The notes beneath the pieces were generated by a model. That model searched no databases and had not been told where the DNA came from. It worked only from the letters and a program-made list of their open reading frames with translations. The position numbers were made by a program, and so were the translations under genes. Below are positions 1 to 7,117 of a stretch of DNA of 17,470 bases, in pieces (position 1 is the first letter of the stretch; every line of letters starts with the position of its first letter). The stretch comes from an uncultured Bariatricus sp. (lineage in GTDB: Bacteria > Bacillota > Clostridia > Lachnospirales > Lachnospiraceae), in the NCBI GenBank assembly GCA_934320645.1, contig CAKRFP010000044.1:1-17470 (forward strand). Reading direction: 5' to 3'.

Positions 1-1
1 T

Positions 2-91
2 TTGTATGTGGTTTTGAAGGTACATGAGAAAAGTAAGGGAGCTGTAGACCATAAGGGTTTGCAGTTTTTTTATTTTACAAAAGGTGTTTGA
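2..91 (+). CDS. Possible C-terminal tail of an upstream gene (partial)
   Basis: Frame 2 is open from the window edge to a TGA at 89-91, giving about 29 residues beginning LYVVLKVHEKSKG and ending FTKGV. The composition is protein-like, but the stretch is too short to assign to a family. An open minus-strand reading of the same bases is also possible, so this is only a candidate tail. No clear terminator follows it before the promoter of the next gene. Confidence 0.25.
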   Translation: MYVVLKVHEKSKGAVDHKGLQFFYFTKGV

Positions 92-137
92 TTTTTCATG
101 AAAAAGCATGAACATGAAAAAGAATAAATTCAGTTTA

Positions 138-166
138 TTTACCTTTAAGGAAAAATGTGGTAATAT
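138..166 (+). promoter_or_regulatory. Promoter of the DHH phosphoesterase gene
   Basis: A -35 TTTACC (138-143) and a -10 TAATAT (161-166) are separated by exactly 17 bases. A TGG immediately before the -10 makes it an extended -10. Transcription should begin near 173, giving a leader of about 30 bases before the ATG at 204. Confidence 0.6.
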
Positions 167-203
167 GCTGAAAGAACTAGAGTAATCTAAGAGGCGGGAG
201 AAA

Positions 204-1163
204 ATGGGTTTTTTAAATCAGCTATTAAAGTACAAAAAAGTATGTATTCAGTGCCATAACTGTCCGGATGCAGATGCACTGGCGGCGGCATATGGCGTAT
301 ATACATATTTAAAACTGCATGATATCAAAGCGTCGATTATTTATGGTGGAGAACGGGAGATACAGAAGAAGGATCTCTTGTATATGCTGAATATCTGTGA
401 GATACCGGCAGAGTATGTAAAGGAGCTTCCTGATACAGAGCTTCTGCTACTCGTTGATGGACAATACGGTCAGGGAAATGTATATCACTTTGATGCAGAC
501 AATATAGTGGTGATCGACCATCACATGCCTTTTATGAAAAAGACACCGCAGACATTGATTGACAATTCTTATCAGAGCTGTTCTACAATTGTATGGGAAC
601 TTCTGAAAGAAGAAGGATATGATGTGAAGGCAAACAGAGGACTGAGTATTGCATTCTTATATGGATTGTATACAGATACTTCATCGTATGTGGATCTCTA
701 TAAGAAGAACGATATTGCCATGCGTGAAGAGTTACGGGATGATTATCCGGAGCTGGAGCGTCTGAAAAAATCCTGTATGAGTCTGGAAGATCTTATGATT
801 GCCGGAGAAGCTCTACATCATGCATATTTTGATCAGGATAAGCAGTATCTGTTGATAAGTGCCATGCATTGTGAACAGTCAGTACTTGGAATTATCGGAG
901 ATATGGCAATTAAAGTCGATGTAGCGAAGATTAGTATTGCATATACGGATATTGACAGTGGTTATCAGATTTCGGTAAGAAGTGCAGACCGGGACTATCT
1001 GGCAAATAAGGTTGCAGCAAAGCTGTGTGATGGAATTGGAAACGGCGGAGGGCATATGGACAAAGCCGGTGGTGTGATTTCAAGAGACTGCATCAGTGAA
1101 CAGTATGCGGGATGGGAAATTGCCGATATTATTAAAGCGCGAATGGAAACGATTATGGAATAA
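204..1163 (+). CDS. DHH/DHHA1 family phosphoesterase (NrnA-like)
   Basis: This 319-residue cytoplasmic protein has the DHH superfamily layout. HNCPDADAL (18-26) is the first metal motif, Asp85 lies in LLLLVDGQ, the name-giving DHH is at 105-107 in VVIDHH, and a fourth metal Asp is near 158 (LYTDTSS). A C-terminal DHHA1 domain carries the GNGGGHMDKAGG substrate-binding loop at about 277-288. Length and layout match NrnA-type enzymes, which hydrolyse oligoribonucleotides (nanoRNA) and 3'-phosphoadenosine 5'-phosphate using Mn2+. The sequence is divergent enough that a different small phosphodiester substrate is possible. The ATG at 204 follows a GGGAG ribosome site. The gene has its own promoter and is followed directly by a terminator, so it appears monocistronic. 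Confidence 0.85.
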   Translation: MGFLNQLLKYKKVCIQCHNCPDADALAAAYGVYTYLKLHDIKASIIYGGEREIQKKDLLYMLNICEIPAEYVKELPDTELLLLVDGQYGQGNVYHFDADNIVVIDHHMPFMKKTPQTLIDNSYQSCSTIVWELLKEEGYDVKANRGLSIAFLYGLYTDTSSYVDLYKKNDIAMREELRDDYPELERLKKSCMSLEDLMIAGEALHHAYFDQDKQYLLISAMHCEQSVLGIIGDMAIKVDVAKISIAYTDIDSGYQISVRSADRDYLANKVAAKLCDGIGNGGGHMDKAGGVISRDCISEQYAGWEIADIIKARMETIME

Positions 1164-1168
1164 ATGAG

Positions 1169-1200
1169 AAAAGCGGTTTACTTTGATGTAAACCGCTTTT
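1169..1200. terminator. Bidirectional terminator between convergent genes
   Basis: A perfect 13-bp stem (1169-1181 with 1188-1200) with a 6-base loop. It has an A-tract on its left flank and a T-tract on its right, so it can stop transcription from the phosphoesterase gene and from the converging ABC operon. Confidence 0.85.
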
Positions 1201-1216
1201 GCTATATAGAAAAAAC

Positions 1217-1849
1217 TTATAAATCCCGTTTCTGATAAAATTTTACAGAAAGAAACCATGAAAGTCCATAGAGTCCGAATACGATCAGAAAGACAATTAC
1301 GATTGGGGCATGTGGAACTGCCATTTGTGTAATACGAAGTGAGAGATTATCCGTAACTTCCTGAAAGAAAGCCAGGATTACAAAAAAGAGAACGAATCCC
1401 GTATAATAGGCAAAACGGCCTTTTTCACTTCCAAGCTTGAATGTAAATGGAAACATAAATGCCGGCGGTAATAAACCACAGGAAAGTATCACTGCAAAAG
1501 TTGAGAATAAGCCAAAAAGTTGAAAATTATGGTTTATTAACATATTACATACCTGTGCAAAAATAATTAGTAAACTTGATGCTCCAAGGACACATAAGGT
1601 TATAATGTATTTGGAGGATACGATAGCTTTTCGGGTATATGGGAAAGTACAGGCATAGCTGTTCCAGTGTGCTTTTTCATCGTAAGAAAGCAGGTTTACC
1701 GGAATAATGCTGGAAAGTACAATCGGATACAGGGCGAAAAAGACTTTATTATTTTTTATGCCGACAATTGTGAAGATAAATACGAGCAGTAAAAAGACAC
1801 GGCAGTATTTCATCATAAGATAACAGTCTTTGCGTAAGAGTCCTTTCAT
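1217..1849 (-). CDS. ABC-2 type transporter permease
   Basis: A 210-residue integral membrane protein with about six hydrophobic segments (roughly residues 17-30, 37-54, 81-104, 111-136, 148-163 and 183-203). It has the short positively charged N-terminus (MKGLLRKD) seen in the ABC2_membrane_5 group of single-gene permeases. It begins one base after the stop of the ATP-binding gene and is the last gene of a gntR-ABC-permease operon. Such YtrA-linked exporters are usually induced by cell-envelope stress or antimicrobial peptides, but the substrate cannot be read from sequence. The protein probably dimerises to form the channel. The bidirectional hairpin at 1169-1200 ends the operon. Confidence 0.8.
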   Translation of the reverse strand: MKGLLRKDCYLMMKYCRVFLLLVFIFTIVGIKNNKVFFALYPIVLSSIIPVNLLSYDEKAHWNSYACTFPYTRKAIVSSKYIITLCVLGASSLLIIFAQVCNMLINHNFQLFGLFSTFAVILSCGLLPPAFMFPFTFKLGSEKGRFAYYTGFVLFFVILAFFQEVTDNLSLRITQMAVPHAPIVIVFLIVFGLYGLSWFLSVKFYQKRDL

Positions 1850-1850
1850 A

Positions 1851-2708
1851 TCAGTGCGCCTCCTTTATCATAAATATAAACAGGTCTTCAATGCTGACCG
1901 GCTGAACGGAAAAGCCTTCCGGAATCTGATCTCGGAGGATAACAGCTTCCGTATTATAAGAAGTCTGTTTGACTCCGATAATCGCAGAAGGATCCAGTTC
2001 CTGTAACTGTTCCTTTGTACACTGGATAATGCCATATTCTTCCAGGAGCCGGTCTTTTTCTTCATAAAGAACCAGTTTTCCTTTATGGAGAAATGCGATA
2101 TAGTCACAGATTTTTTCTAGGTCACTTACAATGTGGGAAGAAATCAGGATCGCATGCGATTCATCACGTGTGAAATCGTTAAAAATGTCGAGAATCTCAT
2201 CCCGTACCACAGGATCCAGTCCGCTGGTTGCCTCATCAAGGATCAGAAGCTTTGGATGGTGGGAGAGGGCAACTGCGATCCCGAGCTTCATCTTCATTCC
2301 TTTGGAGAACTGTCCAAATTCTTTTTTCTCCGGAAGATGAAAAGTCTGGAGATACTGGCTGTACAAAGAAGAATCCCAGTTGTTGAAAGAATCCTTCATA
2401 ATCAGCCCGATCTGTGTCGGAGTCAGGCATTCTGGAAAACCGACTTCGTCCATAACAACGCCAATCTCTTCTTTTGGGATAGAAGTTTCGGTAGAGCAGT
2501 CTTTCCCAAGAATCCGTATGGTACCGGAATCTTTCCTGATAATATCCAGAATCAGCTTGATTGCGGTCGTCTTTCCGGCACCATTTTCCCCGATCAGTCC
2601 AAGGATACAGCCGCTTGGAAGTGTAAGATTCAGATGATCCAGTGAAAATCCGGGATAGGATTTACACAGATCTTTTAGTTCTAATGCATTTGTTTCAAAT
2701 GTGGTCAT
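1851..2708 (-). CDS. ABC transporter ATP-binding protein (YtrB-like)
   Basis: A 285-residue nucleotide-binding subunit. Walker A GENGAGKTT is at 40-48, signature FSKGMKMKL at 134-142, Walker B LLILDEAT at 154-161, D-loop SGLD at 162-165 and switch His192 in SSHIVSDLE. The usual Q-loop glutamine is replaced by an Asp/Glu-containing stretch (VVMDEVGFPE, 84-93), common in small exporter ATPases of this type. The last 70 or so residues form a divergent C-terminal extension. A GGAGGA ribosome site lies inside the end of the upstream gntR gene, 3 bases separate the two genes, and the permease follows after 1 base, so the three should be translated from one mRNA. It energises the adjacent membrane protein. 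Confidence 0.92.
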   Translation of the reverse strand: MTTFETNALELKDLCKSYPGFSLDHLNLTLPSGCILGLIGENGAGKTTAIKLILDIIRKDSGTIRILGKDCSTETSIPKEEIGVVMDEVGFPECLTPTQIGLIMKDSFNNWDSSLYSQYLQTFHLPEKKEFGQFSKGMKMKLGIAVALSHHPKLLILDEATSGLDPVVRDEILDIFNDFTRDESHAILISSHIVSDLEKICDYIAFLHKGKLVLYEEKDRLLEEYGIIQCTKEQLQELDPSAIIGVKQTSYNTEAVILRDQIPEGFSVQPVSIEDLFIFMIKEAH

Positions 2709-2711
2709 AAG

Positions 2712-3083
2712 TTATTCCTCCATCATGAAATGAAGCATCTCGGTAAGCTCCTGTTCACTGAGATTACAGGAAGCTGCAAGATGTACTATTTTTTCCATAT
2801 AGTCTTCAATTTTCTTTAGATTGGTTTCACGCAGAAGATCCGTGTTAAGCGGAGCGACAAAGCAGCCTTTTGCTGCGATTGTATAAATGAAGCCTTCTTT
2901 TTCCAGTTCATCGTAAGCCCGTTTGGTGGTCACGACGCTGATCCGGAGGTCTTTGGCAAGGCTTCGGATGGAAGGCAGGGCTTCATCTTCCAGGAGCGTT
3001 CCGCTGATGATCTGAGACTTAAGCTGCGTGTAAATCTGCTCATAGATGGGTGCACCACTTTTGTTATCTATGAAAATATTCAC
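2712..3083 (-). CDS. GntR family (YtrA subfamily) transcriptional repressor
   Basis: A 123-residue protein with an N-terminal winged helix-turn-helix (PIYEQIYTQLKSQI then LPSIRSLAKDLRISVVTTKR then a GFIYT wing, about residues 12-75) and a short helical tail for dimerisation. This is the YtrA architecture, which lacks a large ligand-binding domain. The start is GTG at 3083, supported by GAGGTGA placed 4-5 bases upstream; an upstream ATG in AAAATGAGG lies within the ribosome site. It is first in the ABC transporter operon and almost certainly autoregulates it: a 9-bp inverted repeat overlaps the operon's -10. The effector is unknown. Confidence 0.88.
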   Translation of the reverse strand: MNIFIDNKSGAPIYEQIYTQLKSQIISGTLLEDEALPSIRSLAKDLRISVVTTKRAYDELEKEGFIYTIAAKGCFVAPLNTDLLRETNLKKIEDYMEKIVHLAASCNLSEQELTEMLHFMMEE

Positions 3084-3109
3084 GTCTTCACCTCATTTTT
3101 ACATGTTTT

Positions 3110-3136
3110 AACTGTATAGGTACAGTATATACAGTT
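3110..3136. promoter_or_regulatory. Palindromic operator for the GntR/YtrA repressor
   Basis: AACTGTATA (3110-3118) and TATACAGTT (3128-3136) form a perfect 9-bp inverted repeat with a 9-base centre. A nested ACTGTA/TACAGT pair (3111-3116, 3121-3126) lies inside. It covers the -10 and probable start point of the ABC operon promoter, the usual place for a repressor site. Assignment to the first gene of the operon is by proximity. Confidence 0.7.
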
Positions 3137-3152
3137 AGCACAGATGTGTCAA
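3124..3152 (-). promoter_or_regulatory. Promoter of the gntR-ABC operon
   Basis: On the minus strand, a consensus -35 TTGACA (3147-3152) and a -10 TATACT (3124-3129) are separated by exactly 17 bases. Such a near-ideal promoter would be strong unless repressed, consistent with the overlapping operator. Confidence 0.8.
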
Positions 3153-3257
3153 GAGTAAGAATAATATTTAGTCTTTTTCTATGTGGAAAAAGGTAATGCG
3201 GGAAATGCTGACGGAATATGAGAAGGCTTCTATCTTTTTCATTGCTTGTATACAAAT

Positions 3258-3286
3258 TTGATTCATGGTATGATAAATTTTATACT
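3258..3286 (+). promoter_or_regulatory. Promoter of the pyridoxamine kinase gene
   Basis: TTGATT (3258-3263), a 17-base spacer and TATACT (3281-3286). Transcription would start near 3293, about 34 bases before the ATG at 3327. Confidence 0.65.
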
Positions 3287-3326
3287 AGAAAAAAGTGCGG
3301 AAAATTTCCAGAAAAGAGGATAAAAC

Positions 3327-4142
3327 ATGAAGTGTATATTACTTATCAACGATATGGCAGGCTATGGAAAGGTCGCGTTATCTTCGATGATACCAATTCT
3401 TTCGAGCATGAAATTCCAGGTGTACAATCTCCCGACAGCATTGGTGTCAAATACGCTGGACTATGGAAAATTCGACATTCTGGAAACGACAGAATATATG
3501 AAGAACAGCATGCGGATCTGGGACGAGCTTGGATTTAAGTTTGACATGATCAGTACCGGATTTCTGGTTTCTGAAGAACAGACAAAGCTGGTTTCCGAGT
3601 ATTGTCAGAAGAAAAAAGAGGATGGAACTTTCATTTTCGTAGACCCGATCATGGGAGATGACGGACACCTTTACAATGGTGTGACGGAGAAGACCGTTAC
3701 TTATATGCGTCAGATGTGCAAGGTGGCAGATATGATCGTACCGAATTATACGGAAGCAGCTTTTCTTGCAGGAAAGTATACAGACAAGATGGATCTTACA
3801 AAAGAAGAAGCAGAGGATCTGATCCGGATGCTTCATGCAGATGGAGCAAAGACGGTAGTTATTACCAGTATGAAGATCGATGGACACTCCTGTACGATGA
3901 TTCTGGATGGAGAAAATGGCGAGATCACCAGCCTTCCATATACAGAAATTCCGGTTCGGTTTGCCGGAACAGGAGACATTTTTTCTTCTGTCCTGATCGG
4001 TAAATTCAAGAGCGGAACGCCGCTGACAGAAAGTGTCCGGCTTGCAATGAATGCAGTGGAAAAGCTGATTGCAAAAAATAAGGATAACGAAGATAAATAC
4101 AAAGGAATTCCAATTGAACAGTATCTGGAGGAAATTGTATAA
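3327..4142 (+). CDS. Pyridoxamine/pyridoxal kinase (ribokinase-like fold)
   Basis: A 271-residue kinase of the PfkB/ribokinase superfamily that phosphorylates B6 vitamers in the pyridoxal 5'-phosphate salvage pathway. Visible family features are INDMAGYGKVALS at the N-terminus, VDPIMGDDG (105-113), PNYTEA (139-144), VVITS for the nucleotide sheet and GTGD (214-217), whose Asp217 is the expected catalytic base. This pattern fits PdxY/PdxK-like enzymes rather than the ThiD group, although ThiD-like activity on hydroxymethylpyrimidine cannot be excluded. The ATG at 3327 follows AGAGGA with good spacing. Its stop overlaps the start of the next gene (TAATG), implying translational coupling. Confidence 0.88.
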   Translation: MKCILLINDMAGYGKVALSSMIPILSSMKFQVYNLPTALVSNTLDYGKFDILETTEYMKNSMRIWDELGFKFDMISTGFLVSEEQTKLVSEYCQKKKEDGTFIFVDPIMGDDGHLYNGVTEKTVTYMRQMCKVADMIVPNYTEAAFLAGKYTDKMDLTKEEAEDLIRMLHADGAKTVVITSMKIDGHSCTMILDGENGEITSLPYTEIPVRFAGTGDIFSSVLIGKFKSGTPLTESVRLAMNAVEKLIAKNKDNEDKYKGIPIEQYLEEIV

Positions 4143-4411
4143 TGAGCAGAAGACCGAAGATAAAAATTACATTGATCGACCGGAAAGGACCGGTTGGATG
4201 TCACAGAGGACATAAGATTGGAGACAGCTATGATTTTGATACCCAGAGAGGTGAACTTTGCCCGATGGCGATGCATGTGGCATTTCCATATGTGGATATC
4301 CTGCGGTACGGCGGAAATATTCCGGGACAGGAGCCAGGAACGGCAGTATTTTGCTGTCCGGATGTGGATACGATCAATGTGTTTAAGATTGAAGTGTGTG
4401 AGGAAGACTAG
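4142..4411 (+). CDS. Small Cys-rich protein, TIGR04076-type, unknown function
   Basis: An 89-residue soluble protein. The family call rests on the pattern of an N-terminal strand (KIKITLID), Cys20 before a G-D motif (GHKIGD), Cys40 followed by Pro (ELCPMAM), a CC pair (71-72) and the closing NVFKIEV, which I recognise from TIGR04076 proteins. The function of the family is not established; the cysteines suggest metal or redox chemistry, which is inference. The start overlaps the stop of the pyridoxamine kinase by one base, so it is translated with that gene. The usual genome context of such proteins is variable, so a role in vitamin B6 metabolism is only suggested by the coupling. Confidence 0.75.
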   Translation: MSRRPKIKITLIDRKGPVGCHRGHKIGDSYDFDTQRGELCPMAMHVAFPYVDILRYGGNIPGQEPGTAVFCCPDVDTINVFKIEVCEED

Positions 4412-4462
4412 AAAAAGATGGATGCGGATTCTGGGGGGACGCGCATTTGATATGGAAGGAAA

Positions 4463-4573
4463 ATGATGCAGACTTTTGTGAATACCGGAATAAAAATGGA
4501 AGTTAGATCTGGACAGAGATATGTAGGATGCGCTGCGAGAATCAATACAGAGAGAGGGGAAAATTCTTTATGA
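4463..4573 (+). CDS. Possible micro-ORF coupled to the acetyltransferase gene
   Basis: A 36-codon frame starts at tandem ATGs (4463 and 4466) just after GGAAGGA (4454-4460), reads MMQTFVNTGIKMEV and ends in TGA at 4571-4573. Its stop overlaps the acetyltransferase start as ATGA. The second ATG has the better spacing to the ribosome site. It fills the otherwise empty 158-base gap after the TIGR04076-type gene. No homology is recognised; it may be a leader peptide or chance. Confidence 0.3.
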   Translation: MMQTFVNTGIKMEVRSGQRYVGCAARINTERGENSL

Positions 4574-5139
4574 AAAAGAGTGAAATCAGGATCCGCCCGG
4601 CAACTGAGGCGGACGCGGAAGAAATTTTAAATATTTATGCACCGTATGTTATGGACACAGCAATTACCTTTGAATATGACGTTCCGACTCTGGAAGAGTT
4701 TACCGGGCGGATTCACCATACACTGGAGAAATATCCGTATCTGGTGGCGGTAAGAGATGGGGAGATCATCGGTTATGCATATGCCGGAGCTTTTTATGGC
4801 CGGGCTGCATATGACTGGTCGGCGGAAACTACGATTTACATTAAGAAAGATTGCAGACACAGTGGCGTAGGGAAATTACTTTATCAGGCACTGGAGGATG
4901 CGCTGAAAGCGCAGAATATCATCAATCTGTATGCGTGCATCGGCTATCCCGAGGTGGATGATGAATATCTGACAAAGAACAGTGAGCAGTTCCATGAGCA
5001 TCTGGGGTATCGTCTGATCGGAGAATTCCGAAAGTGTGGTTACAAATTTGGACGATGGTATCATATGGTCTGGATGGAGAAAATGATCGGAGAGCATCAG
5101 GAGAAACCGGAGCCGGTAAAGCGTTTTAAAGAAATTTAA
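4570..5139 (+). CDS. GNAT family N-acetyltransferase (phosphinothricin acetyltransferase-like)
   Basis: A 189-residue acetyl-CoA-dependent transferase. The N-terminal IRIRPATEADAEEILNIYAPYV and the ITFEY segment are typical of the phosphinothricin/amino-acid acetyltransferase branch. The acetyl-CoA pyrophosphate loop is CRHSGVGKLL and the central strands are VAVRDGEIIGYAYAG and AETTIYI. The C-terminal GYRLIGEFRKCGYKFGRWYHMVWMEK is the usual final part of this branch. The chosen start (4570) has a GAGGGGA ribosome site nine bases upstream; an in-frame ATG at 4528 would add 14 non-conserved residues and lacks such a site. The acyl acceptor is unknown. It may be co-transcribed with the kinase operon, as there is no terminator in between. 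Confidence 0.85.
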   Translation: MKKSEIRIRPATEADAEEILNIYAPYVMDTAITFEYDVPTLEEFTGRIHHTLEKYPYLVAVRDGEIIGYAYAGAFYGRAAYDWSAETTIYIKKDCRHSGVGKLLYQALEDALKAQNIINLYACIGYPEVDDEYLTKNSEQFHEHLGYRLIGEFRKCGYKFGRWYHMVWMEKMIGEHQEKPEPVKRFKEI

Positions 5140-5183
5140 GGAAATGAGTAAAAAGAAAAACTTGAAATTTAAATAGCTAAATA

Positions 5184-5241
5184 AAAAATTTGCCATATAA
5201 CGATGTGAATGATAAGAACAACCGTTATATGACAAATTTTT
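5184..5241. terminator. Bidirectional AT-rich terminator
   Basis: A 19-bp stem (5184-5202 with 5223-5241) with one C/A mismatch and a 20-base loop. It is flanked by A-runs on the left and T-runs on the right, and lies between the convergent acetyltransferase and citX genes. The loop is longer than usual, but the tracts suit both directions. Confidence 0.7.
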
Positions 5242-5247
5242 ATTGTA

Positions 5248-5742
5248 TTACAATAATATTTCTTCAATCTTAGCCTGCATCTCAGAAACGGTATGTTTCC
5301 GTGACCTGGCACATTCCTGTGCCTGACAGCCGCAGATCAGGCATTTGCGGTAGACACCGCGGGAGAGTTTTTCCCCGTCCGTTCCGATCACATCCATATC
5401 AAAAAGCCGTCCAAATGGATGGGTTTCTTCAATTTCTGTAGTCAGTTCTTTGATCTTATCTGCCGGATAATTGACAGCAAGAATGATTTCATTTCCGGTC
5501 TTATCATCAAATTCAATCTGTGAGAGAACCGGAATGTTCTCTTTTTGTAATGCATCGAACAGAGCTTTTTTCCCGGAAAGGAATGCTTTTTTGATCTTGT
5601 CATTTGTCTTTATTGGTCCCGGGATATTCATGCAGAATGAGATCACCGGGCAATGGTATTTCTGAATATATGCGTTCTGCGTATTGACGCGGCGTTCGCG
5701 GCAGGCGAGCATATCGGTTAATACAACTTCATGTCCTTCCAT
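5248..5742 (-). CDS. citX: CitX, holo-citrate lyase synthase (phosphoribosyl-dephospho-CoA transferase)
   Basis: A 164-residue protein that transfers the 2'-(5''-triphosphoribosyl)-3'-dephospho-CoA prosthetic group to the acyl carrier subunit of citrate lyase (CitD). Recognisable features are the N-terminal ML(A)CRERR segment, GRLFDMDV (111-118) and the C-terminal cluster RKCLICGCQAQECARSRKH (132-150). In the family, cysteines C134, C137 and C144 and the following Arg/His residues are conserved. It is stand-alone rather than fused to CitG. It lies 11 bases after citC and has a strong AGGAGG ribosome site overlapping the citC stop, so the pair is one operon, terminated at 5184-5241. No citG or citDEF follows. 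Confidence 0.9.
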   Translation of the reverse strand: MEGHEVVLTDMLACRERRVNTQNAYIQKYHCPVISFCMNIPGPIKTNDKIKKAFLSGKKALFDALQKENIPVLSQIEFDDKTGNEIILAVNYPADKIKELTTEIEETHPFGRLFDMDVIGTDGEKLSRGVYRKCLICGCQAQECARSRKHTVSEMQAKIEEILL

Positions 5743-5753
5743 TTTGATTCCTC

Positions 5754-6854
5754 CTAATAATGAATTACATTTTGCTGTTTTTTAATCCGCTCGATCACAG
5801 GCGCAGCTTCCGGACTTCTGAAGTAATTCAGTGTGGTCTGTGGAACCAGCTTTGCAAGTGTATCGAAATTATTATTTTGCAGGGCAAGACGTACATTGGA
5901 AGCACTGATCGGTGTGTCCTCGCAGGTTTTTCGGGGTACGATGATACATTCAATTCCCTGCTCCGGCAGCTTCTCAGACATGATCTGGTTATAAATTCCG
6001 GTGACAAGGCTTGTCGGCTCTTCCCCCACATAGCGGCGTGTGATGCCAAGTGTCTTTGCAATCTGTGTAAATACAGTCAGATCCAGCATGGCATGACTTT
6101 CGATGACTGCATTTTCATCCTTCTGGAAATAGCTCGGGAAGGTGGCATTGCTGATGATATACGGACCGCTGTCGTGATAGCAGATGTTTTTCAAATGTGC
6201 AGTTCCTTCCATGACGAGCCGTTTTCTTACCTGAAACGGAACCAGGCTTGCATCCTCACTGACGATGAAGAGATGAAGCAGGTCATTTTCAGCGGCAGCT
6301 TTTTCGACAAGGTACTGGTGGCCGAGAGTAAATGGGTTGGCGTTCATGACAAGGGCAGCAACTTTTTTTGGTGGATATGCATTAGTATCTGTTGCAGTCT
6401 TGTATAAATCAGGTGCGTACTTTTCCGGGAGCGGATCTTTTGCAAGGCTGCTCAAGTAGTTTTGAAATCCGGTTTTGCGGTTTTCCATAAAAACAATCTG
6501 TTCTTCGATCCGGGCAATTTCGTAAAATCCGAGATCACCGAAAAATTTTGCCGAATTACATTTTGTATAGAGGAAAAGGTGCGTATTCCCTCTTGAAAAC
6601 TGGAACTCGATCAGATGTGAGACGATGGAATTCATCAGTCCCTCACCCTGATGTTCATGGCTTACGGCAAAACATCGTAAGGTGTTGCCAAAGCAGCTTC
6701 CGGTTGCGATAATGTGCATCTCATCGTCATACATTCCACATGTGTAATCCAGGTTGGCATCCCTGCGGATCCCTTCTGAGATAAGGAGCGCATCGACTTC
6801 AGCGTTGGCGCGTTTGTCGGAAGGATAGATTTGAGAAATATAATAATCTGACAT
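5754..6854 (-). CDS. citC: CitC, [citrate (pro-3S)-lyase] ligase
   Basis: A 366-residue enzyme that acetylates the prosthetic group of citrate lyase using acetate and ATP, switching the lyase on. The N-terminal 120 or so residues form a GNAT-like domain (AVSHEHQGEGLMNSIVSHL near 63-81), as is standard in CitC. The catalytic nucleotidylyltransferase domain carries NANPFTLGHQYLVEKA with the HxGH-like NPFTLGH at 173-179, and the later motif ISASNVRLAL. It is full length for the family. The ATG at 6854 has AAAGGA eight bases upstream. It heads a citC-citX operon; the target lyase subunits are not in this window, so they must be encoded elsewhere or be absent. Confidence 0.92.
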   Translation of the reverse strand: MSDYYISQIYPSDKRANAEVDALLISEGIRRDANLDYTCGMYDDEMHIIATGSCFGNTLRCFAVSHEHQGEGLMNSIVSHLIEFQFSRGNTHLFLYTKCNSAKFFGDLGFYEIARIEEQIVFMENRKTGFQNYLSSLAKDPLPEKYAPDLYKTATDTNAYPPKKVAALVMNANPFTLGHQYLVEKAAAENDLLHLFIVSEDASLVPFQVRKRLVMEGTAHLKNICYHDSGPYIISNATFPSYFQKDENAVIESHAMLDLTVFTQIAKTLGITRRYVGEEPTSLVTGIYNQIMSEKLPEQGIECIIVPRKTCEDTPISASNVRLALQNNNFDTLAKLVPQTTLNYFRSPEAAPVIERIKKQQNVIHY

Positions 6855-6874
6855 AGATAGAATCCTTTCTGTCT

Positions 6875-6889
6875 GGCTGCAAAGCAGCC
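6875..6889 (-). promoter_or_regulatory. Short GC-rich hairpin in the citC leader
   Basis: GGCTGC (6875-6880) and GCAGCC (6884-6889) form a 6-bp stem with a 3-base loop. It is transcribed near the 5' end of the citC mRNA, just upstream of the ribosome site. It has no downstream T-run, so it is not a terminator. It may stabilise the mRNA or serve as a protein site. Confidence 0.4.
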
Positions 6890-6909
6890 AAAAAGTATTT
6901 GCTGAAATT

Positions 6910-6937
6910 ATTTTAACATGTGTACCGGAAATGTAAA
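6910..6937 (-). promoter_or_regulatory. Promoter of citC-citX
   Basis: On the minus strand TTTACA (6932-6937), a 16-base spacer and TAAAAT (6910-6915) preceded by TGT (extended -10). Transcription would start near 6903, about 50 bases before the ATG. Confidence 0.6.
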
Positions 6938-7038
6938 GAGAATCACGGATTCCGAAAAAGAATCCAGGTATAATTTCCTGAAAAAATACAAGATTAGCAT
7001 TATGTTAATTTGATATAGTTGCAATATAAATTATACAA

Positions 7039-7067
7039 TTTACTAATTAATTGGACAAACCTATAAT
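7039..7067 (+). promoter_or_regulatory. Promoter of the unrecognised 250-residue protein gene
   Basis: TTTACT (7039-7044), 17-base spacer, and a perfect TATAAT (7062-7067). A second weaker candidate, TTGATA-N16-TATACA (7010-7037), lies just upstream in the same AT-rich stretch. Confidence 0.55.
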
Positions 7068-7117
7068 ATAGTCGGATTAAAAATAATCCTATGATTTGTA
7101 GTAAAGGAAGGATAGAT

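Noticed and set aside
2133..2645. 170-codon plus-strand open frame opposite the ABC ATPase gene
   Set aside because: Antisense shadow of an ATPase with all motifs intact; composition is not protein-like.
5760..6407. 215-codon plus-strand open frame opposite citC
   Set aside because: Antisense to a well-conserved enzyme, unusual composition, and no promoter or ribosome site.
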